Assembly: GCF_900089075.1 (NCBI RefSeq)
Contig: NZ_LT593747.1
Coordinates: 385,238-449,237 of the forward strand
Reading direction: 5' to 3'
Source of the DNA: Vaginella massiliensis
GTDB lineage: Bacteria; Bacteroidota; Bacteroidia; Flavobacteriales; Weeksellaceae
DNA: 64,000 bases
This document shows, in pieces, positions 41,234 through 51,002 of this stretch (position 1 is its first letter; every line of letters starts with the position of its first letter). The translations under genes and the position numbers were made by a program. The notes under the pieces were generated by a model. That model was not told the DNA's origin, did no database searches, and saw only the letters and a list, made by a program, of their open reading frames with translations.

Positions 41234-43849
41234 TTATTTTTTGATCAATTTCTTTGTCACAATCTCTTTGCCTGTGTCTATTTTCAAAATATAAACACCC
41301 GCGTCTAGTTTAGAAGTGTCCAATTGCGTTCTGCTAGCGGCAACTTTTAGGGTTTGAGTTGCAACTTTTCGACCGGTAACATCTAGCACTTCAACATGGA
41401 TAGTTGGGCCGAAAGTAGTATCAGAAATGTAAACAACGTCTTTTACCGGATTTGGGAAAATTTGTAAATCGGTTGAGCTAATTTTCGCTGTTGATAATTC
41501 ACAATTCAGAACATCTGCTGGTGGCATATCGAATGCTGCAGTACCATCGGTTCTAGAGTTTGCGCTTCCTTGGTTTGCACTGTACCCTAATCCACGTCGA
41601 GCAAATGCAGACCAAATCTCACATTTGTTTTCGCCATTGTTGTTCGCTTCGTCTGCTGCCAAAATTGCATCGCGACCATCGACAAATCCTGGGTTACACG
41701 GTTGCATTTTCAATCCATCCATTACCAATTGCAAGGCAATATTATTTCCAGCAGTTCCATTGTAAATATCTGGTGAAAAACCATATTTATCAATCAGATC
41801 CCAGGTGAAATCCCACAACATGGTTGCCCAAACATACCCCGTACGGTGCGGAGAATCGGCATTACCATAATTTTTGATATAGGCATAAGTAGAAGGGTTT
41901 ACCGACATATCGGTAGAATATTTTGTTGGTCTTATTCCGCCACCTTGTGTGGTTTGATTGATTGCAAAAGTTCCAATTCCTCTAGCTTTGGATCTGGTGT
42001 CGCCTGGTTGCATAGTCAATATCAAAGCGAAATAATCGCTCCATCCTTCTCCCATCTGTTCCAAGTTAATCAGACAAGAACTGCTCGAGAGTGGTCCCGT
42101 AAGACGGGTAGAAATTCCATGTCCATACTCATGCGCAATGATTCCGTTATCTAATGAACCATCTATATACGGTGTGTCTGATTCGTTTAATCTACCGCTA
42201 ACAGTAGTTCCGCCCGATAAAGTGCTGATGAAACTTGCTCCATCGTTTTGTTTTACCATCACCGATGGAATAGTAATCGTACTATCGGTACCGCCCATCA
42301 CGATTGGATCTCCTGCAGCATTATTCACCATGATTACAGCTTTTGCTCCTGCGTTTTGTGCGTTTTTCACTTTTGTCACAAAATCACAATTTCCGCGTTG
42401 GATAACGGCAATATTGCCTGCAATATCTGTTGCGTTCGATAAGGTTGTACAGCCTTCATATGTGCTGCTGTCTGAAGTTGTTCTTGCGATAACAAAGTTT
42501 CCACTAACTGTTTGATCTAACGAAGGGCCAAAACTAGCTTTCACACCTTGGTAATTACCTGCGATAGCAGACGGCGAAGTCACCGATACCAAATATTCTA
42601 CATAAGACGCTGGCGGATTCCATAAAAACATGGCCATTCTCGCCAAATATCCATCCGGATAAGTTGCAAATGTAGCATTGTTCAGTACACCTTCGTTGTA
42701 TCGGGTTTGTGCTAAAGCTATGACCTCATCGTTCTCGGCACCTCCTCTTTCAAAGTTTCTTTTCTGGAAATTTCCATTCACTTCATCAAATCCGTAATTA
42801 TACATGATGTCGTGCATCATATTGTTCATATAGAACAAATTGGTTGTTGCAGCATCTTTTGATTTGAAAGGATGTGAATTATGATTATAATCAAAATTAA
42901 ACTCATAATTATCATTTCCTTTTACTTTACCGTCTAAGGTCACCGAATAGGCACTGTACGAATTGTAGCCAACAGACGAATGATCGTGCGAGGCACGTAC
43001 ATTGTTACCATAAGTCGAGGGTTCTAAGGTTCCAGCATATTTGTGCCAACCCTCTGGCGAAGCGGTGGTATTGGCAATTGCCGAATAGCTGTTGATACTC
43101 GAGCTTCCCGCGTTTGGCGCTTCTATTGGCAAGGCAAAAACTTTGTATTTTGGGTCTGAGCTGTCCATGGCAAATTCTGCCGTCAACCAACTGTAGTCTT
43201 GGCTATTTTGATCTTCTTCGAAATTGGCAAAGGTGTGTGGATGAAAATCACACGATAGGGTAACGCTGTGCTCGTGTAAAACTTTCCCAGTATTTACATC
43301 AACCAAAACCATATGCCCATCATTCGATTTTTCGGTTTTTACTTGTACCATAAATTCCTTTACCAAGTGATAAACCTGATCGGTATGCAAGTAATAATAG
43401 ATTTTAGAATCGAACTCGTCGTATACGTAAACGCCTTGGTTTTTAATGGTTTCGTCTTTCTTAATTACATAAGTACTCAGATTGAAATATTGTCCGACTT
43501 TGTCCAATAAATCTGCAGTGCTCAATTGATTTTTCTGACTTGCGAATTGGTTCGATTGCAAGTTCAGGCTTTCTTTACCAGCAAAATGCAAGACATTATT
43601 TTCTTTGAATGTAAAATTTCCATAGGCATTGTAAATCGGAATTCCCTCATATTCGAATTGTACGAATACTCGTTCTGATTTGTTTTTTGCGTTCGGAATT
43701 GTCTCTACAATAGAAAAGTCTAAATTTGATACTGTAGAGGTGAATTGATTTTGATTTAAAAATTGTTGGATCTGTGTTTTATAATCTTGTGCAAATGTTG
43801 GAACACTCAATAAAACGACAGATGATAAAAGTAAAAATTTCTTCTTCAT
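41234..43849 (-). CDS. M36 fungalysin-type metalloprotease with T9SS signal
   Basis: An 871-residue secreted protease. Order: signal peptide (MKKKFLLLSSVVLLSVPTFA), an FTP propeptide domain (about 40-190), the M36 catalytic domain interrupted by a PA domain (about 440-560, CTTLSNATDIAGNIAVIQRG), zinc motif HEYGHGIS (about 574) with the third ligand in LEQMGEGWSDYFAL, then a C-terminal Por secretion tail (about 795-871: LQIFPNPVKDVVYI up to ELDAGVYILKI-like and the basic end KKLIKK). The tail directs export by the type IX secretion system and anchoring at the cell surface. It likely digests extracellular protein. The gene stands alone between two terminators. Confidence 0.95.
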   Translation of the reverse strand: MKKKFLLLSSVVLLSVPTFAQDYKTQIQQFLNQNQFTSTVSNLDFSIVETIPNAKNKSERVFVQFEYEGIPIYNAYGNFTFKENNVLHFAGKESLNLQSNQFASQKNQLSTADLLDKVGQYFNLSTYVIKKDETIKNQGVYVYDEFDSKIYYYLHTDQVYHLVKEFMVQVKTEKSNDGHMVLVDVNTGKVLHEHSVTLSCDFHPHTFANFEEDQNSQDYSWLTAEFAMDSSDPKYKVFALPIEAPNAGSSSINSYSAIANTTASPEGWHKYAGTLEPSTYGNNVRASHDHSSVGYNSYSAYSVTLDGKVKGNDNYEFNFDYNHNSHPFKSKDAATTNLFYMNNMMHDIMYNYGFDEVNGNFQKRNFERGGAENDEVIALAQTRYNEGVLNNATFATYPDGYLARMAMFLWNPPASYVEYLVSVTSPSAIAGNYQGVKASFGPSLDQTVSGNFVIARTTSDSSTYEGCTTLSNATDIAGNIAVIQRGNCDFVTKVKNAQNAGAKAVIMVNNAAGDPIVMGGTDSTITIPSVMVKQNDGASFISTLSGGTTVSGRLNESDTPYIDGSLDNGIIAHEYGHGISTRLTGPLSSSSCLINLEQMGEGWSDYFALILTMQPGDTRSKARGIGTFAINQTTQGGGIRPTKYSTDMSVNPSTYAYIKNYGNADSPHRTGYVWATMLWDFTWDLIDKYGFSPDIYNGTAGNNIALQLVMDGLKMQPCNPGFVDGRDAILAADEANNNGENKCEIWSAFARRGLGYSANQGSANSRTDGTAAFDMPPADVLNCELSTAKISSTDLQIFPNPVKDVVYISDTTFGPTIHVEVLDVTGRKVATQTLKVAASRTQLDTSKLDAGVYILKIDTGKEIVTKKLIKK

Positions 43850-43910
43850 GTGTCTAATTTTGGTAAAAGTAAACTTTTCGGTAACATTTACCCAATTTTA
43901 ATCATAAAAA

Positions 43911-43930
43911 AAACCTTCGAATGAAGGTTT
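43911..43930. terminator. Terminator of dnaJ
   Basis: AAACCTTC pairs with GAAGGTTT around GAAT, flanked by A and T runs, 4 bases beyond the dnaJ stop. Confidence 0.8.
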
Positions 43931-43934
43931 TATA

Positions 43935-45050
43935 TTAATTGAACATTTCTTTTACACGATCGAAAAAAGATTTGTTTTGTTTACTTGGGTCGGGCGAGAA
44001 GTGTTTGTCGTCTCTCATTTTTTCGAAAAATTCTTCTTGTTCTTTCGAAATTTTTTCTGGTGTCCAAAGGTTTACATGTACAAATAGATCACCTTTACCA
44101 TAACCGTTAAGGTCTGGTACTCCTTGACCTTTGAGGCGTAAAACTTTACCAGATTGCGTTCCTTTGTCAATCTTTATTTTTACTTTTCCGTTGACGGTTG
44201 GTATTTCTTTAGACCCTCCTAAAACCGCATCGGGTATAGAGATGTACAAATCATAATGTAGATTGTTGCCATCTCGTTTCAAGAGATTGTGCTCTATCTC
44301 TTCTACCAAAACAATCAAATCTCCTGGAATTCCGTCAAATGGAGCGTCGTTTCCTTTTCCTCTTACTTGGAGCTGGATTCCGTCGCGTGCTCCAGCTGGA
44401 ATTTTAAGGTCGATTGTTTCTTCTACTTTTATCAAACCTTGATTGTTTGCTCCAGGTGGGATATGGTCTGCAACTTTACCTATGCCGTGGCAAGTGCTAC
44501 AAGTTGTTGCCGATTGCATCTGCCCAAATGGCGTATTCATCACGCGAACTTGTTGTCCTGTACCGTTACAAGTCGGACAAGTCTTAGAGGTTGTGCCTTC
44601 GGCTTGTTTTAGGCGTTTTACTTTTATTTTCTTATCCACACCATTGACCATTTCTTCTAGCGTAAGTTTTACCCGAATGCGAAGGTCTGTCCCTTTCACA
44701 CGGCGAGGTCCACGCGATTGACTGCCACCGCCAAAACCACCAAATCCGCCACCGAAGATATCGCCAAAATGCGAGAAAATATCTTCCATGTTCATTCCGC
44801 CACTGCCTCCAAATCCGCCGTTGTCGCCAACTCCGGCATGACCGTACTGATCGTATCTTGCACGTTTGTTTTCGTCGCTCAATACTTCGTAGGCTTCTGC
44901 AGCTTCTTTGAATTTTTCTTCGGCTTCTGTGTCTCCCGGATTTTTATCTGGATGATACTTCAACGCCATTTTGCGGTAGGCTTTTTTGATCTGATCTGCC
45001 GATGCCGATTTATCTACTCCTAATATTTCGTAATAATCTCTTTTAGACAT
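43935..45050 (-). CDS. dnaJ: Chaperone DnaJ
   Basis: A 371-residue type I Hsp40 co-chaperone that delivers substrates to DnaK and stimulates its ATPase. J domain with the HPD motif in [10 protein letters not shown] (about 33), a Gly/Phe-rich stretch ([20 protein letters not shown] and following, about 73-110), a zinc domain with CPTCNGTG and CSTCHGIG visible, and the C-terminal substrate domain. Only two CxxCxGxG repeats are evident (about 158 and 182) where classical DnaJ has four. It follows grpE by 14 bases in one operon. dnaK is not in the window. Confidence 0.96.
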   Translation of the reverse strand: MSKRDYYEILGVDKSASADQIKKAYRKMALKYHPDKNPGDTEAEEKFKEAAEAYEVLSDENKRARYDQYGHAGVGDNGGFGGSGGMNMEDIFSHFGDIFGGGFGGFGGGSQSRGPRRVKGTDLRIRVKLTLEEMVNGVDKKIKVKRLKQAEGTTSKTCPTCNGTGQQVRVMNTPFGQMQSATTCSTCHGIGKVADHIPPGANNQGLIKVEETIDLKIPAGARDGIQLQVRGKGNDAPFDGIPGDLIVLVEEIEHNLLKRDGNNLHYDLYISIPDAVLGGSKEIPTVNGKVKIKIDKGTQSGKVLRLKGQGVPDLNGYGKGDLFVHVNLWTPEKISKEQEEFFEKMRDDKHFSPDPSKQNKSFFDRVKEMFN

Positions 45051-45064
45051 AATTTTTTTTTAGA

Positions 45065-45613
45065 TTACATTCCTACTACCACTTTGGCATATCGAATTAC
45101 CACATCGCTCAACAAATATCCTGTTTCTATTACATCTACAATTTTGCCTTTCAGTTCTTCTGTTGGTGCAGGAATTTGGGTAACGGCTTCGTGAAAATCG
45201 GTGTCGAAATCATCTCCAGCATTTACTTCGATTGGTTTTAGTCCTTTTTGGCGTAGCGTATCGAGCAATTTGGTCTGAATCAATTCAACTCCTTTGTAAA
45301 TGGCTTCGTCTGTACCAGATTCTATGGTAGGCAATGCACGCTGAAAATCGTCGAGCACAGGCAATAATGCCAAAATGACTTCTTTGTTGGCAGTTTTGAA
45401 TAGTTCGATTCGTTCTTTATTTGTTCTTTTTTTGTAATTATCAAACTCTGCGAACAAGCGTAAATATTGATCTTTTTCTTTTTGTATTTGTTCTTTAATT
45501 AGATCAAGTTCTTTGTTATCAGTAGTTTCCTCTACATTTTCTTGTGAAATATTTCCTTGATTCACTTCTTCGTTATGATCTAATTCGTTATTTATATTTT
45601 GTTCTGACATCAT
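45065..45613 (-). CDS. grpE: Nucleotide exchange factor GrpE
   Basis: A 182-residue GrpE that releases ADP from DnaK. The N-terminal 50 residues are acidic and Asn/Glu-rich, followed by the long dimerising helix (LIKEQIQKEKDQYLRLFAEF and FDNYKKRTNKER) and the C-terminal beta domain (FDTDFHEAVTQIP, then GYLLSDVVIRYAKVVVG). It starts MM, so the second Met at 45610 is also possible. It is encoded with dnaJ. No CIRCE-type inverted repeat is seen upstream, so heat regulation would differ from HrcA systems. Confidence 0.96.
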   Translation of the reverse strand: MMSEQNINNELDHNEEVNQGNISQENVEETTDNKELDLIKEQIQKEKDQYLRLFAEFDNYKKRTNKERIELFKTANKEVILALLPVLDDFQRALPTIESGTDEAIYKGVELIQTKLLDTLRQKGLKPIEVNAGDDFDTDFHEAVTQIPAPTEELKGKIVDVIETGYLLSDVVIRYAKVVVGM

Positions 45614-45690
45614 GCTTTGTTTTTGTTCGTGGTCTTAATTTTCAAATAGTTTGCCAACTGTTTTTTTATGTCTTATTGTCATAAAAAAAA

Positions 45691-45713
45691 ACATCCTTCG
45701 ATTTGAAGGATGT
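45691..45713. terminator. Terminator of the TonB receptor gene
   Basis: ACATCCTTC pairs with GAAGGATGT around GATTT, with A-run and T-run flanks, between the receptor gene and grpE. Confidence 0.75.
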
Positions 45714-45739
45714 CAGAAAATTTGTTTTTCTAATTATTT

Positions 45740-48169
45740 TTAAAATTTAAAATTAATCTTTGCATTGAAAAACCTACCCGTCAATCGGTTGGGAACCGAA
45801 TAGACTTGGGTGGTGTTTACGTCTCGAACCCAAGTATTGCTGATTTCGTTTCGAATATCGAAAATGTTGAACACATCCAATCCGACCGATACTTCTTTGA
45901 AGTTTCGCCAGAAATCTGTTTTAGGCTTTAGATCCTTTTCGTTGATGAATTCTTTGACAAATCCAATATCTACTCGCTTGTAATCGTTCAGAAATTCTTG
46001 ATATTGGTATGGATCTGCGTATTGAGGCGAACCCATTGGTAGACCAGAAGCGTACACAAAATTTACATTCACCTTAAACGACGGGAACATCGGCATATAG
46101 TCTTGAAAAAATGCTGTTGCTCTGAAGCGTGGATCGGTCGGCAGGGAGATATTTCCGCGATTGTCGATATTTTGATAAGCGCGAGCATAAGAAACCGAAA
46201 ACCATGAATCTACCCCTGGCACAAATTCACCAAATAAGCGCGCATCAATTCCGTAAGCATATCCTTCCGAATTGTTGTTGGCTTGGTAGCGAACTCTTAC
46301 ATTGTCTACGTAATATGGATTGAGGTTGTTCAAAAGTTTATAATACACCTCTGTCGTCAATTTGAATGGTCGATCCATCATCCTGAATTCATAATCGCTT
46401 CCTAAAATAAAGTGAATCGATTGTTGCGCTTTCACTTTGTCGTTCAACGTGCCGTCTAATCTTCGTATTTCACGATAAAAAGGCGGTTGATAATAAATAC
46501 CCGAAGCGAAACGGAACAGGATGTCGGCATCCCAATCTGGTTTTATGGCGATTTGTGCTCTCGGACTGATGTTGAATTCTTCGTTATAATCCCAATAAGT
46601 TGCACGCAAACCGGCATTGATCATCACTTTGGAACGATTCCAAAAGAATTTCGAGCTGTATTGTGCATAACCAGAAAATCGATTAGTCTTCAAAAAGTTT
46701 CTGGCGTTTACGGCATAATGCAAATCTAAACTATTGGTCTGGTTCGGAATCGAATAGCCTACAGAATCCAAAACTTGCCATTCGCTCAACTGATCGCGCA
46801 CATCTTCTTGTTGGTATTTTATACCCCATTCGATGTCGTTGTTGACATTCAATTTGTATTTTCCTTTGTGTTGTATTCCGTAGACCAATATATCGAAATT
46901 GTTTCGTGCATGATCGATTTGCGACCCTACATCGTAGGTTTGCGTTGCATTACCATTTTGATCAACTTCCGAAATAAGATAGGCTCCATGAATATCAAAA
47001 TATTCTTGCTCTTTGGAATGAAAACCAAAAAAATCAACCGCTAGATCCAACTTCTCGTTGGCTTTATAATTGAATTGTAGATTTCCGGTTTCGGTTTGGA
47101 ATTGATCATCTTCGCGTCCGTCGTAGAAAACCGTCAGCAACAAAGGATTGGTCAACGATCCAAAATAGGTTTCCCGCGTGTTGGGTTCCATTTCGTAAGT
47201 AGATTTGGTAAGCGTTCCCAAGAAATTTACATTCCATTTATCATTGATTTGATAATTCAAAAAAGTTTGAACATCGAAATATTTCGGATTGAAATCGGTA
47301 TCGCCATCCAGTGTATTCAGAATCAAATTACGGTTTTGGTAACGACCACCAACTATTGCAGAAAATTTTCTGTCGTTTGTGCCGTGTCCCAAAGTAAGAC
47401 TTCCGCCCATCATATTGGCCTCGAATTGCCCTTCGAAACGATGCGGACGCTTGTAATAAATATCCAAAACCGACGACATTTTATCGCCATATTTTGCTTC
47501 CCAACCTCCTGCAGAGAAATTTACGCTTTGGGTCATGGTTGGATTCACAAATCCCAAACCTTCTTGTTCGCCAGCCCGAATCAATTGTGGGCGATAAACC
47601 TCCATCCCGTTTACATAGATTAGATTTTCGTCGTAATTACCACCACGAACCATGTATTGCGAACTCAATTCGGTATTGGATGAGACATACGGTAGCGTTT
47701 TCAACAAATCGGTAACACCCCCTGTAAGGCTTGGTCCTGCAGCCATTTGGGCAGGATTGAGCGCTATACTTTGCAAAGCAACGGGTCGTCGTTGAAAGCT
47801 GACTTCTGCAACTTGTAATTCTATTCTTTTGTTCGGATCTTCAACCAAACGAACGATCAGTTCTCGGGTTGCATGATCTGCCAATTTCAGGCGTTGTGTA
47901 AAGGGTAGTCTACCTTCTTGTGTAATAGTTACGAACACCTCTTCGTTGGAAGGGATTTCGATGATAAAGTTCCCTTCGTTATCAGAGTAGACTTCTTTGT
48001 CACCCACTGTAACAACCACATCTTCCAAGGGAAAGTGATTTTCGTCTATAATTTTTCCTTTTACATTTGCAGTTTGGGCGTAGAGCAATCCTGATAATAA
48101 AAATACACCAAGCGAACTAATCGTTCTTAGTGATTTGAGCTGTGTAAGTTGCAATATTGTTTTTTTCAT
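45740..48169 (-). CDS. TonB-dependent receptor with carboxypeptidase-regulatory-like domain
   Basis: An 809-residue outer-membrane receptor. The signal peptide ends at LLYAQ (about 32); residues about 35-115 form a CarboxypepD-regulatory-like beta domain (VKGKIIDENHFPLEDVVVTV); the plug domain follows (ALNPAQMAAGPSLTGGVTDL, then YMVRGGNYDENLIYVNGMEV), and the rest is the 22-strand barrel ending in FNAKINFKF with a terminal Phe. There is no SusD partner gene nearby, so it is not a classical polysaccharide-utilisation pair. Its start overlaps the M23 gene by 53 bases in another frame; no later Met would keep the signal peptide. Substrate unknown. Confidence 0.92.
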   Translation of the reverse strand: MKKTILQLTQLKSLRTISSLGVFLLSGLLYAQTANVKGKIIDENHFPLEDVVVTVGDKEVYSDNEGNFIIEIPSNEEVFVTITQEGRLPFTQRLKLADHATRELIVRLVEDPNKRIELQVAEVSFQRRPVALQSIALNPAQMAAGPSLTGGVTDLLKTLPYVSSNTELSSQYMVRGGNYDENLIYVNGMEVYRPQLIRAGEQEGLGFVNPTMTQSVNFSAGGWEAKYGDKMSSVLDIYYKRPHRFEGQFEANMMGGSLTLGHGTNDRKFSAIVGGRYQNRNLILNTLDGDTDFNPKYFDVQTFLNYQINDKWNVNFLGTLTKSTYEMEPNTRETYFGSLTNPLLLTVFYDGREDDQFQTETGNLQFNYKANEKLDLAVDFFGFHSKEQEYFDIHGAYLISEVDQNGNATQTYDVGSQIDHARNNFDILVYGIQHKGKYKLNVNNDIEWGIKYQQEDVRDQLSEWQVLDSVGYSIPNQTNSLDLHYAVNARNFLKTNRFSGYAQYSSKFFWNRSKVMINAGLRATYWDYNEEFNISPRAQIAIKPDWDADILFRFASGIYYQPPFYREIRRLDGTLNDKVKAQQSIHFILGSDYEFRMMDRPFKLTTEVYYKLLNNLNPYYVDNVRVRYQANNNSEGYAYGIDARLFGEFVPGVDSWFSVSYARAYQNIDNRGNISLPTDPRFRATAFFQDYMPMFPSFKVNVNFVYASGLPMGSPQYADPYQYQEFLNDYKRVDIGFVKEFINEKDLKPKTDFWRNFKEVSVGLDVFNIFDIRNEISNTWVRDVNTTQVYSVPNRLTGRFFNAKINFKF

Positions 48170-49811
48170 CCTTCACGGTTAATTCTAATTGGTGCGAACC
48201 ATTTTCGACACCTTCTTTATTCAGATCTATGGTTAGCAAATCTACTTTTTTATCATATTCTGCCAAAATCCATTTCTCATTTATATAGGCTTTATATTCT
48301 TTTATTCCAGATTGTGTGTCTTTTATCTTGAAACGGATAATACCATTTTTCGAAGAAAACACACTTCCGTTTTTTACATTTATCGGGTTGATACTTGGTT
48401 TAGTGACATCTAAATCAATCGAAAACACTCCGAAATCACGCGTTTCTCCAACGAGTTTTCCATTTTTCAATTCGGTTTTGATGTAATCTTTTCTCCAACT
48501 TCCACGTTTCATGTATTCTCTAACAATCATGGCTTTGTCGAGCTGAGCAGTCGGAATGGTATTGCTCGGATCTATTGTAAGCGTATAATAGGAGTGGAGA
48601 GGCATATAATAATCGCCGATATGGTATTTTCCGTTTACTTTTTGGTAGGATAGCGAGGTGTCGTGGTAAAATACACCTTCCGGAAAATAGATTTCAATTT
48701 CATCTTTTGCAAACTCATTGTTTTGGTTCCAGCTCATCCGAGTTTCACCATCGGTTGTTTTGGCTACATCTGGTCTAGCTTTGCCATTCAGACTGAAGGT
48801 TGATGAAGTCGAGTTTCCTGCATAATCGGTGACTACCATTTTTATTTTGTAGGTTTTATCTTCGAGTTTGAGGGTGCCATAATCTTTTAGATTCGAAAAT
48901 AATCTCAAAGGATTTCCTTGTTGCACGTGCGATTGATAAACCCAGCTATTGTTTTTCTGAATATCTTTGAAGTCGCAAACGCTATTGATTGCTCGAGTTT
49001 CGTCAAACGCAAAACGATTTGCGGTAAAGCCATAAATCTGCTCATCGTCTACGAAAATATCGATTTTGTACGTTCCGTTGTTATTCTTAGCGCCGTTGTG
49101 TTTATCATAAGTTTTGATGCCGAAACCTATCCGACCTTCAGCATTCACAATTCCGCCGGGCGCAACACTGCTTCGAGCATTTTTACCATTCACGCTGCCT
49201 TCTATCGGATAGACGTACATTGCGACTATAGAAGGTTTTGAGCTGTCTGGAACGTCAAACCCAAAAAAGAACGGATTGATTGGTTCTTCTGTCTTGGTAT
49301 CGCGAATTTCGAAATGCAAATGCGGACCTCCAGAGCCTCCAGTATTCCCCGAAAACGCAATCAAATCACGCTGCGAAACTTTCAATTCGTTTACTTTCGG
49401 ATAAATTTCGACCGCAAAAGATTCTTTCGCATACTGGTGTTTTCGCACATATGCCGCAATTTCGTCGTTGAAGCGTTGCAAATGTGCATATACCGTTGTA
49501 TAACCATTCGGATGATCGATGTAGAGCGCGTTTCCGTAACCCGTTGGCGAAACGTTGATTCTAGAAATATAACCATCGCCAACTGCAAAAACGTGCAAAC
49601 CTTCTCTTTGTTGAGTTTTGATGTCCAATCCGCTGTGAAAATGATTGGTCCGGAGTTCTCCAAAATTTCCAGAAAGATAATTCGTAATGCCCAATGGATT
49701 GATAAAATCGCCTTTTGGATAAGAATCTACTGGTGGTAGAGCTTGTTTGTTTTGCGAAAATCCAAGCTGTGACAGCATGATCAAACTCAGGACAAAAATT
49801 TTCTTCTGCAT
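48117..49811 (-). CDS. M23 family metallopeptidase, secreted
   Basis: A 564-residue protein with a Sec signal peptide (MQKKIFVLSLIMLSQLGFSQ). The LytM/M23 domain lies near the N-terminus (about 45-185): the first zinc ligands in NHFHSGLDIKTQ, the glycine-rich GGSGGPHLHFEIRDT with the catalytic HLH, and the TGYGNALYIDHPNGYTTVYAHL core. The rest (about 190-564) is made of beta-sandwich regions of unknown role. It probably cleaves peptidoglycan cross-links or acts as an activator of cell-wall enzymes. Its 3' end overlaps the TonB receptor start by 53 bases, which couples the two. Confidence 0.92.
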   Translation of the reverse strand: MQKKIFVLSLIMLSQLGFSQNKQALPPVDSYPKGDFINPLGITNYLSGNFGELRTNHFHSGLDIKTQQREGLHVFAVGDGYISRINVSPTGYGNALYIDHPNGYTTVYAHLQRFNDEIAAYVRKHQYAKESFAVEIYPKVNELKVSQRDLIAFSGNTGGSGGPHLHFEIRDTKTEEPINPFFFGFDVPDSSKPSIVAMYVYPIEGSVNGKNARSSVAPGGIVNAEGRIGFGIKTYDKHNGAKNNNGTYKIDIFVDDEQIYGFTANRFAFDETRAINSVCDFKDIQKNNSWVYQSHVQQGNPLRLFSNLKDYGTLKLEDKTYKIKMVVTDYAGNSTSSTFSLNGKARPDVAKTTDGETRMSWNQNNEFAKDEIEIYFPEGVFYHDTSLSYQKVNGKYHIGDYYMPLHSYYTLTIDPSNTIPTAQLDKAMIVREYMKRGSWRKDYIKTELKNGKLVGETRDFGVFSIDLDVTKPSINPINVKNGSVFSSKNGIIRFKIKDTQSGIKEYKAYINEKWILAEYDKKVDLLTIDLNKEGVENGSHQLELTVKDEKNNIATYTAQITKND

Positions 49812-50088
49812 TTTAGTACACTTATAGATCGAATTCGTTAGTCAACAAATATATAAATATTCAATTTCATTCCTTTATCACGATACCATAATATTTAATA
49901 AACTTTCATTTTTTTTCTTACGATAAAAAACGTCAAGTGTATAAGTTAAATCTCATTTTGAATATAAAAGGATGAAAGTTTAATATAATAAAACAACAAA
50001 GCATCATGAAAATTAAAAACAAAAAAACGTCATAAAGGTTTAAAAACAAGAATCTTATAGAAAATTTTCAGAAACCTTTGGAATATTA
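49812..50088. other. AT-rich divergent intergenic region
   Basis: No gene is seen. It must hold the promoter of the minus-strand M23 gene; I find no good TAnnTTTG on that strand. The middle part is highly A- and T-rich. Confidence 0.4.
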
Positions 50089-50119
50089 TTGTTAAGCTAC
50101 CGAAAAAATATTAAATTTG
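50089..50119 (+). promoter_or_regulatory. Promoter of the coiled-coil/zapA operon
   Basis: TAAATTTG at 50112-50119 with TTG at 50089-50091 and a 20-base spacer, 30 bases before the ATG. Confidence 0.7.
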
Positions 50120-50149
50120 CATTCAAAGCTAGATTAAACTGATCACTCT

Positions 50150-50446
50150 ATGAGCGTTGAAAATTTAGGATTCAAGAAGTTAGAAGCTAAAGTTTTGGCA
50201 ATTTTAGAGCATCATCAAAATATACTAAATGAACGGGATGAATTGCAAAAAGAATTGGCAATTTTGAAAGAGAAGATGAGTGAGATACGTTCACAAAATA
50301 TTGCTTTAATAGATCAAGTCAACCATTTGAAAATGACGAATGCGATGAGCGGAAATCAGGAACACCGTAAAATGATGAAGCTCAAAATGAACAAATTAAT
50401 CAAAGAAGTTGATGCTTGTATTGCACAAATAAAAAATAAAAATTAA
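50150..50446 (+). CDS. Coiled-coil protein encoded upstream of zapA
   Basis: A 98-residue protein, almost entirely coiled coil (LEHHQNILNERDELQKELAI and the following heptads, about 15-65), with a basic C-terminal helix (HRKMMKLKMNKLIKEVDACI). Its stop overlaps the start of zapA by one base (TAATG), so they are translated together. Length, coiled-coil shape and partner suggest a ZapB-like cell-division role, but the sequence is too simple to prove homology. Confidence 0.8.
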   Translation: MSVENLGFKKLEAKVLAILEHHQNILNERDELQKELAILKEKMSEIRSQNIALIDQVNHLKMTNAMSGNQEHRKMMKLKMNKLIKEVDACIAQIKNKN

Positions 50447-50739
50447 TGTCGACGCAGCGAATAAAACTGATCATAGCCAGTAGACACTATCCGCTCACGA
50501 TTGCATCGGAAGATGAGGAATTGGTGCGCAACGCTGCAAAAGAAATTAATGAAACCATTCGATTGTTTGAAGAAAAATACGCCGTAACAGACAAACAAGA
50601 CGTCTTGGCGATGGTTGCGATACAGTATGCGATAAAAGATTTTAAATGGCAACAAAAAGCCGAAGGAGCCGATCAAATTCCAAACAATGAAATTGAAAGA
50701 TTGATTGAGAGAATTGATCACGCTTTGGCAAAAAAATAA
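50446..50739 (+). CDS. zapA: Cell division protein ZapA
   Basis: A 97-residue ZapA, which binds and bundles FtsZ at the division ring. The N-terminal beta part IKLIIASRHYPLTIASEDEE and the helix EELVRNAAKEINETIRLFEE are characteristic, followed by DKQDVLAMVAIQYAIKDFKW. The context supports it: coiled-coil partner upstream, 6S RNA directly downstream and rny after that. Confidence 0.92.
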   Translation: MSTQRIKLIIASRHYPLTIASEDEELVRNAAKEINETIRLFEEKYAVTDKQDVLAMVAIQYAIKDFKWQQKAEGADQIPNNEIERLIERIDHALAKK

Positions 50740-50782
50740 AGAGAAGTTCTCATTGTCTAATAAATAGACAATACATCATATT

Positions 50783-50978
50783 CCTACATTAGTTCTAGCT
50801 ATTTGGTTAACTCAACACTTATATTGTTAATGAGTGAACACCGTCCGGAAAGCGGGCCGCAACCCTCGGGTTCATCGATCACCGATTGATGACAGCGGAT
50901 TATTGACTGGCGGAATAACTCTAATCCTGTTTTTGGGAGTTAACGCAATACACGTCGAACTAATGTAGGTTTTTTTTT
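50783..50978 (+). ncRNA. ssrS: 6S RNA (flavobacterial type)
   Basis: About 187 bases enclosed by a perfect 13-bp stem, CCTACATTAGTTC at 50783-50795 and GAACTAATGTAGG at 50957-50969, followed by nine T. The interior has a GC-rich helix region (CCGTCCGGAAAGCGGGCCGC, GATCACCGATTGAT) and an internal bulge, as in 6S RNA, which mimics an open promoter and binds sigma-factor RNA polymerase. The position directly after zapA matches both E. coli ssrS and the 6S-Flavo family. It is in the same direction as zapA and may be processed from its transcript. Confidence 0.82.
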
Positions 50979-51002
50979 ATATTATTAGTAACATCAATAA
51001 CT

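Noticed and set aside
45614-45690. Possible CIRCE heat-shock operator before grpE
   Set aside because: No TTAGCACTC-N9-GAGTGCTAA or close variant is present.
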